Source: an uncultured Pirellulaceae bacterium (GTDB lineage Bacteria > Planctomycetota > Planctomycetia > Pirellulales > Pirellulaceae). From it: a stretch of DNA of 33,653 nucleotides. The stretch spans positions 1-33,653 of the forward strand of contig CALKCC010000196.1 of the NCBI GenBank assembly GCA_938082855.1, read 5' to 3'. How positions within the stretch are numbered: the first letter of the stretch is position 1; the number at the start of each line of letters is the position of its first letter. A program made the translations under genes and the position numbers. A model generated the notes under the pieces. That model saw only the letters and a program-made list of their open reading frames with translations, did no database searches and was not told the DNA's origin. Below, piece by piece: positions 10,201 through 18,315 of this stretch.

Positions 10201-10386
10201 CTGCCCATGACATGAATAACAACTCGCACGCAAAATGGGTTGAATATTCTTGGCAAAGTCGATCTTCTGACCTTGTTCTTCCTGACCGCGAATCGACCCC
10301 GTCAATACTGTCAGCCAGACACAAACTGGAATCAAGTACAGGCTGGGACTCTTTAATGAAATAGGCTTTCGCATAAACTCAAACAT
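7270..10386 (-). CDS. PSD1 / planctomycete cytochrome c protein (DUF1549-DUF1553)
   Basis: The 1038-residue exported protein starts with a signal peptide. The order is then a planctomycete cytochrome c domain (PSCyt1) with CYSCHG at Cys56/Cys59/His60, DUF1549 (PSCyt2, about 165-380) with a second CxxCH-type motif at Cys353/Cys356/His357, an inserted beta-rich segment (about 430-620), and DUF1553 (about 690-1030). The insert, with features such as [16 protein letters not shown] and LGRFKLS, resembles the carbohydrate-binding-like modules seen in many PSD1 proteins. Covalent haem at the first site is likely, at the second uncertain. The ATG at 10374 (Met5) is an attractive alternative start with AGGA 11 bases before it. 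The DUF1501 gene follows after 32 bases. The known family is widespread in planctomycetes but its reaction is not established; periplasmic redox or polysaccharide-related roles are guesses. Confidence 0.93.
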   Translation of the reverse strand: MFEFMRKPISLKSPSLYLIPVCVWLTVLTGSIRGQEEQGQKIDFAKNIQPILRASCYSCHGQDAQEGGLRLDNRARALAGGDNGKAIVPGDVEKGLLLTLIKGADEDLGRMPPEGEGTPLTENQIALIQNWIAQGASWPDSADIAIASNHWSFQTLEQPELPPVKQQDWIKTPVDQFVLARLEEKGITPSARASRSTLIRRVYLDLLGLLPSAQEVEEYLNDQRTDAYQQMVDRALKSPHYGERWGRHWLDLARYADSDGYEKDRARPHAWRYRDWVINSLNADMPFDKFTIAQIAGDMLPEASVSDRVASGFHRNTLHNTEGGTDREEDRVKKTVDRTNTFGTIWLGLTVGCAQCHSHKYDPISHREYYQLYSFFNSINEQDVSAPTLAEAASYDAQKSQHDQAHEKLVAARVKYEAEQLPAALEKWLEVDANLVYQWRPMDVTAIQGKHAATFKTLEDGSILVEGENVRSDIYTIDGKAQKLTGIRLEVLPDDRLPKKGPGRAENGNFVLTDVKILARKADSEDEFQPLSISSALADFSQDNWEIAKAINEDLADGWAVSPEIGKRHVAVFQLEEAITFEGGVEFRVILNQQYETGSTHNLGRFKLSHADFDGVLALEGTPAEVLEAIQAETRNEQQTNTLLSYYKQLDEPYQQLVSAEKEHAAKAPAMPGTKAQSVVELATPREAHIHLRGNFLTKGEQVETKGLDVLPGVANEGDSLTRLDLAHWTVSPDNPLTARVTVNRVWQRYFGRGIVETSDDFGMQGADPTHPLLLDWLAVHFRDNGWSLKNLHRIILNSSVYQQTSAHRKELAEIDPENELLARQYRSRVEAEIIRDLALDASGLFVETVGGPSVRPPQPAEYSALTYANSAKWQTSEGDNRYRRGMYTFFQRTSPYPMLMTFDAPDSNVCIAKRSRSNTPLQALTIWNDVVFTECAQNLGRRIVTEVEASGKVEDDIQRRIYHAFLTCLARRPTRHEMTIVSKFYQTQLEQLSKDDQGAKEVLGESPMPEAASLAETASWVAVARALLNTDEFITKE

Positions 10387-10496
10387 CCTGATTGGAATTA
10401 GCTCTCAAACAGCTATCCATTTTAACTCGCTGGCAAATTGAATCCAATTCACAACCGATGATTTGCTAGCCTTACTTCGCATGGATTCCTGAGGTA

Positions 10497-10517
10497 CATT
10501 GAGATTTACCCTCAATG
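10497..10517. promoter_or_regulatory. Inverted repeat in a divergent promoter region
   Basis: CATTGAG and CTCAATG form a perfect 7-bp inverted repeat with a 7-base spacer, 43 bases before the glucuronate-isomerase-like start. It lies in the 173-base region from which the PSD1 operon and this gene diverge. It could be an operator serving either side. This is inferred from symmetry and position only. Confidence 0.35.
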
Positions 10518-10559
10518 GCTAGTCCCATTTCATCACACTCAACTGAGGTTTAGAAAACC

Positions 10560-11843
10560 ATGTCCACGGATCTTCGGAATCGACTATTCGAACAACTCGA
10601 TAGTCTAGTCCTTATCGACCCCCACACCCACATCGACGCCCAGAGTCCCGCGTCGACCAATCTGTCTGAAATTCTTGGCTACCATTACTACACGGAATTA
10701 GCTCACTCAGCCGGCCTGCCCCAACAACAGATTGAAGCGCCGGAAATTACTCCCCGGGAAAAAGTAGGTCTGCTGCTTAATAATCTCGAACCCATCCAAA
10801 ACACCATCCAATACAGCTGGCTGATTGAAATGTGCCAGCAGTTCTTTGGTTTTGAAGGCGACATCATTGATGGTTCGAACTGGGAACAAGTCTACGACGC
10901 TGCCCAAGCAAAGATGGACGAACCTGACTGGGCTCAACAGGTACTTGCCCAATCCGGCTTGGAAGCCGTTTTCCTTACCAATGACTTTGATGATGCGTTG
11001 GAAGGATTTGATACCTCTGTCTACATCCCCTGTTTAAGAACTGATGATTTAGTATTTCATCTGGCAAAAGACTCCGTCCGAGAACGTCTTGAAGTCTGTA
11101 CCAATATCTCGATTGAGAACTTGGGAAGTTTGACTCAGTGTTTAGAACACTTGTTTACGCACTTCACCCGTGAAAATGCTAAGGCCTGTGCCATCTCCTT
11201 ACCTCCATGGTTTGTTCCCCGCGAAGTGAATTACGGAGAAGCAGAAACCGCATTGGAGCAAATTCAGTCCCATGGCGAACAGGCAGCACCGGAACATAAA
11301 GAATCCATGGCCTGTTGGGTCTTCTGGAAGCTTGCAGAATTATGCGACGAATTCAGGCTACCGTTTGACCTGATGATTGGCGTTAATCGCTCGGTCTATC
11401 CTGGCGGCGTCTATCAGGGAATGGATCTATACGACAGCCGAGTCTCACTGATTCAGTACGCTGATTTGTTCAATGCCTTCCCGGCAGTAAAGTTCCCCGT
11501 CTCTGTCCTCGCTAGCGTAACCAATCAGGAACTAGCCAGTTATTCGTGGATCTTCCCAAACGTGATTACCAACGGACACTGGTGGTACAGTAATACACCT
11601 ACGTTCATCGAGCACGACACAGCAGCCCGACTGGAAGCTGTACCTCAAACCAAGCAAATTGGTTATTACAGCGACATGTACAAACTTGAATTCGCACTCC
11701 CTAAATTCGCTATGTACAAGCGTATTTTGGCCAAAGTACTCGCTGAGCGATACGTCATTGACCGTAGCTGGAGTGAAGAACGAGCAGTTGAATTTGGAAA
11801 ACGCATCCTACGCGGTAATGTCGAGACCATCTTTAACGTCTAA
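10560..11843 (+). CDS. Glucuronate isomerase-like (UxaC family) amidohydrolase-superfamily protein
   Basis: This 427-residue cytoplasmic protein belongs to the amidohydrolase superfamily and resembles UxaC. The N-terminal metal motif is DPHTHID at about residues 20-26. The C-terminal part keeps the UxaC-like order NGHWWYSN, then YYSDMYKLEF, then a helix ending in YKRILAKVLAERYV. UxaC isomerises glucuronate or galacturonate to the ketose. However, the strand that in canonical UxaC reads LHIG is LMIG here, and the TDSRSF segment is replaced by SDMYKL, so at least one His and one Arg of the usual site appear absent. The reaction may therefore differ. A GAGG lies 11 bases before the ATG. It is a single gene, divergent from the PSD1 operon, and ends in a strong shared terminator. 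No uronate pathway genes are adjacent. Confidence 0.75.
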   Translation: MSTDLRNRLFEQLDSLVLIDPHTHIDAQSPASTNLSEILGYHYYTELAHSAGLPQQQIEAPEITPREKVGLLLNNLEPIQNTIQYSWLIEMCQQFFGFEGDIIDGSNWEQVYDAAQAKMDEPDWAQQVLAQSGLEAVFLTNDFDDALEGFDTSVYIPCLRTDDLVFHLAKDSVRERLEVCTNISIENLGSLTQCLEHLFTHFTRENAKACAISLPPWFVPREVNYGEAETALEQIQSHGEQAAPEHKESMACWVFWKLAELCDEFRLPFDLMIGVNRSVYPGGVYQGMDLYDSRVSLIQYADLFNAFPAVKFPVSVLASVTNQELASYSWIFPNVITNGHWWYSNTPTFIEHDTAARLEAVPQTKQIGYYSDMYKLEFALPKFAMYKRILAKVLAERYVIDRSWSEERAVEFGKRILRGNVETIFNV

Positions 11844-11903
11844 AACTCTTCACATAAAGGAAGGCCAACTCGCACAAAGCAGATTGACCCCGCCTTCTAA
11901 AAA

Positions 11904-11940
11904 CAAAAAAACTCCGCTGTTTTATACAGCGGAGTTTTTT
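11904..11940. terminator. Bidirectional intrinsic terminator
   Basis: ACTCCGCTGT (11911-11920) pairs perfectly with ACAGCGGAGT (11926-11935) around a 5-base loop. It is flanked by a run of seven A on the left and T on the right. It lies between the convergent glucuronate-isomerase-like gene and the EF-G gene and has a T-run for transcripts from both directions. Confidence 0.93.
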
Positions 11941-11968
11941 AATGCTTTGTGATCGTAATGCCTGAGGC

Positions 11969-14056
<2,088 letters not shown>

Positions 14057-14110
14057 TTGCTGATTCCAACCTAATGTATAAACAAACTTGTCAATGTTTC
14101 TTATATATAG

Positions 14111-14127
14111 TCTGGCAACTCGCCAGA
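14111..14127. promoter_or_regulatory. Inverted repeat in the EF-G leader or promoter
   Basis: TCTGGC and GCCAGA form a 6-bp stem around AACTC, 55-71 bases before the EF-G start. A TATATA stretch sits directly next to it on the downstream side. It may be an operator or a leader hairpin. Confidence 0.3.
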
Positions 14128-14174
14128 TTATCGACTTTTGTTGTCGTCCAACCTTACCACTTCACCAGCGGCAA

Positions 14175-14195
14175 ATGCGCATAAAACTAGCGCAT
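14175..14195. promoter_or_regulatory. TGCGC-N9-GCGCA palindrome upstream of the EF-G gene
   Basis: ATGCGC and GCGCAT form a perfect 6-bp inverted repeat with a 9-base A-rich spacer, 119-139 bases before the EF-G start. The geometry and core match the palindrome at 3500-3520 near the start of the large exported protein. A shared regulator is possible but unproved. Confidence 0.35.
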
Positions 14196-14274
14196 CTTAA
14201 GATTAAGTTGGTAATGATAAAATAAATCAGCTATGACGAAAGGCCAAATGACAGGTGTTTGAAAAAAATACCAG

Positions 14275-14301
14275 AAAAGCGGGATTTTAGAGCCAAATCC
14301 C
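14275..14301 (-). terminator. Possible fumC terminator
   Basis: GGGATTT (14281-14287) pairs with AAATCCC (14295-14301) around a 7-base loop. Read on the minus strand, the stem is followed by GCTTTTCTGG, a weak T-tract. It lies about 115 bases past the fumC stop codon and before the EF-G leader. The weak T-tract lowers confidence. Confidence 0.4.
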
Positions 14302-14315
14302 CCCCATTCGTCCCC

Positions 14316-14369
14316 CTATTCACTGAGTATTTAGACGTTAGCCGTCTTTGTTATCAGCCCAGTGAATAG
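14316..14369. repeat. Long perfect inverted repeat with nested hairpin
   Basis: CTATTCACTG (14316-14325) and CAGTGAATAG (14360-14369) form a perfect 10-bp stem. The 34-base loop contains a second small stem, AGACG (14333-14337) with CGTCT (14343-14347). It sits 46 bases after the fumC stop. There is no adjacent T-run, so it is more like an mRNA 3' stabiliser, a processed structure or a protein site than a simple terminator. Confidence 0.5.
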
Positions 14370-14414
14370 CAACCACGAATCAGTACAGCCTGTACAAAAA
14401 ACGGCGAGTCAGAT

Positions 14415-15839
14415 CTATTCTTGAGGTTCCGTCATACGCATTGGATCAAGCGCTTCGGTCAGCTGCTCCTCAGGGAGAATCTCCTGTGATTGACACAACT
14501 CACGAATCGTCTCACCACTGGCGAATGCTTCCTTTGCCAGCTTAGATGCCTTTTCGTACCCGATATATGGATTCAAGCTTGTAACCATGGAAAGGCTTTG
14601 TTCCACCGCACCGTTGCAAGCCTCTTCATTTGCTTCCATATCTTCAATCAGGAAGTCGATAAAGGACTCAACAGATGAACTCAATAACTGCACACTCTCA
14701 AGCGTGACGTGCCCCATGACTGGCATCATGATATTGAGCTGAAAATTCCCTCCCGCTGCTCCACTCATGGTAATCGTCTGCCCATTGCCTATCACCCGAG
14801 CAGCCACCTGCATCATGCTTTCGCACATAACAGGGTTTACTTTCCCAGGCATGATGGAGCTACCAGGTTGACGACTAGGCAATTTCAATTCAAAGAAACC
14901 ACAGCGAGGTCCGGAGCCTAACCAGCGGATATTATTAGCCACATTGAAGAGTGTGTTGGCAATGGTCGTCAATCCACCATGACTGTCTACCAAACCATCT
15001 CTCTGTGCATTGGCTTCGAAATGGTCAACAGCTTCAATGAATTCAAGCCCCGTCTCTTCAGCCACCACGGCTGCCACTCGGCTGCCAAATTCGGGATGTG
15101 TGTTAATCCCCGAACCTACCGCTGTACCACCAACCGGTAATTCAAGTACAGCATCCCGAGCCTGAGTCGCCCGTTTAATGGACAATTCAATCTGGCGAGC
15201 AAATCCTCCGATTTCCTGCCCCAAACGCAACGGCGTGGCATCCATTAAATGAGTACGGCCAATTTTGATAATTTGATCCCATTGCTCAGCCTTTTGCCGT
15301 AATGCTTCCGCCATGCGAGTTAAAGCGGGAATCAACTGTTGTTCAATCGCGACACCCACCGCAACATGAATGGCTGTGGGAAACGTGTCATTGGTACTCT
15401 GTCCCATATTGACATGGTCGTTGGGATGAATGACTTTCTCTGCCGCAAACCGATCTCCACCATGAATCTCAATGGCTCGATTGGCGATGACTTCGTTGAC
15501 ATTCATATTGCTGGATGTTCCAGACCCTGTTTGGAACACATCGACTGGAAATTCCGCGTCCAGCTTGCCTTCAGACACTTCACGGCATGCAGCAAGCATC
15601 GCTTCAATTTGCGAATCGTCGAGACGATTTTTTCCTGTGTCGGTCAATTTCCCAAGATCTCGGTTGGCGATACCGCAAGCATATTTCACAACGCCCATCG
15701 CATGAATGAGTCCTGGTGCAAGCGACCACCCCGATACTGGGAAATTCTCGACCGCTCGTTGTGTTTGAGCACCATAATATGCCTTCGCCGGAACCTGCAC
15801 GTCCCCCATCGAATCTCGTTCTGTACGCATCTCGGTCAT
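14415..15839 (-). CDS. fumC: Fumarate hydratase, class II
   Basis: This enzyme interconverts fumarate and malate in the citric acid cycle as an iron-independent cytoplasmic homotetramer. The N-terminus reads MRTERDSMGDVQVPAKAYYG and is very typical of class II fumarases. GRTHLMDATPL carries the family's histidine region. The signature loop GSSIMPGKVNP with its catalytic serine is intact. The start is taken at ATG 15839 (474 residues) because AAGGA (complement of 15849-15853) lies 9 bases upstream. An in-frame TTG at 15848 and an ATG at 15830 are alternatives. Length is normal. The aspartase/argininosuccinate-lyase relatives share the loop, but the N-terminus and overall match favour fumarase. 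It is transcribed toward the EF-G gene, with hairpins between them. Confidence 0.95.
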   Translation of the reverse strand: MTEMRTERDSMGDVQVPAKAYYGAQTQRAVENFPVSGWSLAPGLIHAMGVVKYACGIANRDLGKLTDTGKNRLDDSQIEAMLAACREVSEGKLDAEFPVDVFQTGSGTSSNMNVNEVIANRAIEIHGGDRFAAEKVIHPNDHVNMGQSTNDTFPTAIHVAVGVAIEQQLIPALTRMAEALRQKAEQWDQIIKIGRTHLMDATPLRLGQEIGGFARQIELSIKRATQARDAVLELPVGGTAVGSGINTHPEFGSRVAAVVAEETGLEFIEAVDHFEANAQRDGLVDSHGGLTTIANTLFNVANNIRWLGSGPRCGFFELKLPSRQPGSSIMPGKVNPVMCESMMQVAARVIGNGQTITMSGAAGGNFQLNIMMPVMGHVTLESVQLLSSSVESFIDFLIEDMEANEEACNGAVEQSLSMVTSLNPYIGYEKASKLAKEAFASGETIRELCQSQEILPEEQLTEALDPMRMTEPQE

Positions 15840-16188
15840 AACAACCAATCCTTATCAATCTCGTTTCTCAAAGCTCAACACCACGGTTTTGTAATAACAC
15901 AAACCAACCATCATGCTACACGGTATGATACTCGTGTTAGAAGTCGTGTAAAAGCAGGCGTCTGTAATTGTCTCCGGGGATTGTCTCCGGGGATTGTCCA
16001 GCAATTGCCTGCTGATTGCTCAATGCATTCTGCAAATTGTCCGGCTAATCGCTAGAATGATGGAAGTCGTTAGAGAGATGGCCACTCCCAGACCACGATG
16101 AGTCACCGATACTTTTCCAGCGACTGATACAAAACGTCCTTTCATATTCCGTTCTTCTATTCCACATTTTTTCCACAAAGGCCCACCG
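15840..16188. other. Intergenic region between fumC and the 66-aa gene
   Basis: This divergent spacer of about 350 bases has no supported gene. It holds the fumC ribosome-binding site (15849-15853), an interrupted palindrome ACACG-GTAT-G-ATAC-T-CGTGT (15918-15937) about 80-100 bases before fumC, and a 13-base tandem repeat (15967-15998). Promoters for both sides must lie here, but no convincing pair was identified. Confidence 0.6.
15967..15998. repeat. 13-base tandem repeat, 2.5 copies
   Basis: ATTGTCTCCGGGG occurs twice head to tail (15967-15979 and 15980-15992), followed by a third partial ATTGTC (15993-15998). It lies in the divergent region between fumC and the small gene before the creatininase-family gene. 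It could be a slippage product or tandem binding sites. Confidence 0.8.
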
Positions 16189-16389
16189 ATGAGCAAATCG
16201 TACATGCAATTGCAGGAATCAGAGGGGCACTTGCTTGCCGCCGCATCGCGTCTCTACAGTGCTTACCTGACTACCAGCCAGTACACCGGCAGTAATGAAA
16301 TAGAACTGATGCGTAAAGCGATCAAGGAAACACTGCAAATGGCACATGCTATTGACGATGCCGTTATCGCAGACACTGAAGTCGAATAG
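16189..16389 (+). CDS. Small hypothetical protein upstream of the creatininase-family gene
   Basis: This is a 66-residue protein with no signal peptide or membrane helix, rich in Ala, Glu and Leu and probably mostly helical (ESEGHLLAAASRLYSAYL, then MRKAIKETLQMAHAIDDAV). I do not recognise a family. AAAGG at 16177-16181 lies 7 bases before the ATG, a better ribosome-binding site than most genes in this window have. The creatininase-family gene begins 36 bases downstream on the same strand, so the two are probably co-transcribed. It may be a small partner or regulator of that enzyme, which is inference from position. The good ribosome-binding site and operon position argue that it is real despite its size. 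Confidence 0.6.
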   Translation: MSKSYMQLQESEGHLLAAASRLYSAYLTTSQYTGSNEIELMRKAIKETLQMAHAIDDAVIADTEVE

Positions 16390-16425
16390 ACACCAACTCC
16401 TCCCAATCAAATACACTCCTGTACC

Positions 16426-17148
16426 ATGTCACTTGAATATCCAAACAAAGCATTACTAGGCAAACACACACGTCGTGAATTCCGTGAACGCATGCAGTCC
16501 GGAGAGTTAAAGGCCTGTATTATTCCAGTTGCTGCAACGGAACAACACTTAGAACATCTGGCCATGGAGCATGATTATGCCAGCATTATGCACCTCAGCA
16601 CTGCCATCGCCTGTCAATTAGCCCCGCAGGTCATCGTGGCTCCGTCCATGAACATTGGGATTAGCGAGCACCACATGCGACATATTGGAACGCTTACAGC
16701 TCTGCCCGGCAGTTGGCTTAGCGTCCTGTTTGACACCATCCGTTCCATGCACGATGCCGGGTTTACCAACATCCTGGTCCTTAACGGTCATGGTGGAAAC
16801 ATCGCTCCGTGCCAGGGTATGTGGGGACAATTCCTACAACGATTGGAAATCAATCTGCAATTCAAATCCTACTGGGACTTTATCTCCCCCGCCGAAGCCG
16901 AACCTTTCCTGGAAACCAATCGCTTTCCCGGTCATGCACAGGAATTTGAAACAGCGTTTGCAATGGCCGCATTCCCAGAGAATGTCCGCCACGAAGCGAT
17001 GCAGGACCAAGAAGACAAGGAGCCACTTTATGCCACAGCGGAGAATGGAGAGGCACTCATCGAATTAGCCGTGAAAAACGTGGCTGCATTTGTGCAAGGC
17101 ATGATCGACGGGGAAGAAGTCGCGGAAATTCCCGCGTTCCATCCTTAA
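16426..17148 (+). CDS. Creatininase family amidohydrolase
   Basis: This 240-residue metal-dependent amide hydrolase belongs to the creatininase/MftE/FAPy-deformylase family and is probably cytoplasmic. The metal-ligand pattern is intact: Glu39 and His41 in TEQHLEH and Asp50 nine residues later, the same spacing as in creatininase, then NGHGGN near residue 125 and GHAQEFETA near 165. In the first motif EQHGPHLP is replaced by EQHLEHLA, a departure from most members. The substrate cannot be assigned: relatives act on creatinine, on formamide intermediates of riboflavin/F420 synthesis, or on a peptide in mycofactocin maturation, and no such pathway is adjacent. It follows a 66-aa gene by 36 bases and converges with the NHL gene, 30 bases away. 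Confidence 0.9.
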   Translation: MSLEYPNKALLGKHTRREFRERMQSGELKACIIPVAATEQHLEHLAMEHDYASIMHLSTAIACQLAPQVIVAPSMNIGISEHHMRHIGTLTALPGSWLSVLFDTIRSMHDAGFTNILVLNGHGGNIAPCQGMWGQFLQRLEINLQFKSYWDFISPAEAEPFLETNRFPGHAQEFETAFAMAAFPENVRHEAMQDQEDKEPLYATAENGEALIELAVKNVAAFVQGMIDGEEVAEIPAFHP

Positions 17149-17178
17149 TACATGCGTTAATCCTATTCGCGTAATCTA

Positions 17179-17988
17179 CTACTCGCTGAGGACTTTAGAA
17201 GCCATATCGGCATCCAATTTCAGAACGCCCAATCCGCGAGGATCCACGAGATAGGTGCCTGAAGGCGACACGGTAATTCCAACAGGGTGTACCAATGGCT
17301 CACCTTCTAATACCTTGTCTGCTCCTCCGGCAAAATTCCAAACAGATTTCCCGTAGCCGTCCGTGACAAGAACTCGTCCATCACCGTCAACGGCTACGTC
17401 CTGCGCGAAACGAATTTCACTCGCTCCGTCGACAGCGGTTACTTCACCGTCGGCATTAATCTTCACTAAGCGATCTGCACTTCGAGTGGCTACATAGAGG
17501 ACTCCACTTTTATCAAAACTGAGTCCTGAAGGACCTTGAACTTTGGCGAATTCCGCAACCTTACCTTCGGCGTCTATTGTGACCACTCTGTGAAGCTCTA
17601 AGTCCGATACATAAATCGTGCCATCGGCTGCAACGGTTATCCCCATCGGAATCCCAATATTTCCTCCGGTTAGAGCCTCCGCTTCGCCCTCCGTATTGAA
17701 TCGATATACTTCCCGTGTCGCACTGTCCCCAGCTAGTAGATTTCCATTCGTGTCGATGGCCAAACAACGAATTGCATTCAACGGAGTGCCAAATTTCTTC
17801 GCCGCTTGGTGGTATATCTGGGGCTTCCCATCTACTATTTCCCAAATACCTGGGAGCTGACGATCCGCAACGTAGATTTTGGCTGACGTGGCGGCGATTC
17901 CTACCGGATATTTCAAGGTCGCGTCCTGAGCAACAAGCCCGGTACTGATGAATGCAAGAATAATGATGGACTGAATTGTTTTAGGCAT
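17179..17988 (-). CDS. Exported NHL/SMP-30-like beta-propeller protein
   Basis: This 269-residue protein has an N-terminal signal peptide (MPKTIQSIIILAFISTGLVAQ region), so it is predicted to be periplasmic or secreted. The rest consists of about six propeller-type repeats of the NHL/SMP-30 kind, seen as recurring segments such as GIAATSAKIYVADR, CLAIDTNGNLLAGD, GITVAADGTIYVSD, GLSFDKSGVLYVAT, DVAVDGDGRVLVTD and GITVSPSGTYLVD. Such proteins are binding scaffolds or, less often, lactonases. No clear metal-site set of a gluconolactonase was picked out, so binding is as likely as catalysis. It is transcribed divergently from the FG-GAP lipoprotein that opens the large plus-strand cluster and converges with the creatininase-family gene. 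A functional link to the cluster's propellers is possible but unproved. Confidence 0.85.
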   Translation of the reverse strand: MPKTIQSIIILAFISTGLVAQDATLKYPVGIAATSAKIYVADRQLPGIWEIVDGKPQIYHQAAKKFGTPLNAIRCLAIDTNGNLLAGDSATREVYRFNTEGEAEALTGGNIGIPMGITVAADGTIYVSDLELHRVVTIDAEGKVAEFAKVQGPSGLSFDKSGVLYVATRSADRLVKINADGEVTAVDGASEIRFAQDVAVDGDGRVLVTDGYGKSVWNFAGGADKVLEGEPLVHPVGITVSPSGTYLVDPRGLGVLKLDADMASKVLSE

Positions 17989-18315
17989 CGCGAAATATCG
18001 TTCTTATAAACAAACTGTAATTAGAAGCACCACTAAATGAATGGCGCGTAGGTTCATCAAAAACATATCACCTCAGACAGGTAAAAAATAACTAATTTGT
18101 AGTTTTGTCTGCATTTTTCTTTGTCCGGGAGGGAAATTTAAACCAACGTTCGGATTGTTAACGTATTTAATAGCGTATGAAGCAAAACCTACGGGCTGAC
18201 ATTTGCCCAACGAATCAATATTGCTAGAGTAATTGCAGTACTCATTACAACTCACTCCGATTCATCGCTGGCTTATCACAACTTTTTAGTCATTAAACCC
18301 AAATAGTTCAAATTC
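17989..18315. other. 327-base divergent promoter region
   Basis: This A/T-rich spacer lies between the NHL gene (-) and the first gene of the large plus-strand cluster (+). Both promoters should lie here, but I see no clear consensus pair. CAGACA (18074-18079) and TGTCTG (18106-18111) form a wide inverted repeat, and CGTAGGTT (18047-18054) matches AACCTACG (18186-18193) in inverse orientation. Both could be chance. Confidence 0.5.

Larger units (their letters stand above)
14057..14414. other. 358-base hairpin-rich spacer between fumC and the EF-G gene
   Basis: No gene or tRNA was seen here. In minus-strand order it holds a GTACAG-C-CTGTAC palindrome (14383-14395), a long 10-bp inverted repeat (14316-14369), a 7-bp hairpin (14281-14301), CTTAA-GA-TTAAG (14196-14207), ATGCGC-N9-GCGCAT (14175-14195) and TCTGGC-N5-GCCAGA (14111-14127). 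TATATA at 14102-14107 could be a -10 element of the EF-G promoter, but no good -35 faces it. Confidence 0.6.

Noticed and set aside
14075-14094. EF-G promoter from TTGACA (minus, 14094-14089) and TATACA (14080-14075)
   Set aside because: The elements are individually good but only 8 bases apart instead of about 17, so they cannot form one standard sigma-70 type promoter.
15967-15998. CRISPR-like or phage attachment repeat
   Set aside because: Repeat units are only 13 bases and directly adjacent with no spacers, and no cas or integrase genes are nearby. A plain tandem repeat is the simpler reading.
15339-16055. 238-codon plus-strand open frame overlapping the fumC 5' half and the upstream spacer
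   Set aside because: Most of it is antisense to strongly conserved fumarase sequence, and the part outside runs through the tandem repeat and promoter region. No domain is visible and the Cys/His-rich translation looks non-protein-like.
16020-16205. 61-codon minus-strand frame with a short hydrophobic stretch overlapping the start of the 66-aa gene
   Set aside because: It overlaps the ribosome-binding site and start of a better-supported gene on the other strand and has no ribosome-binding support. The hydrophobic run can arise by chance.
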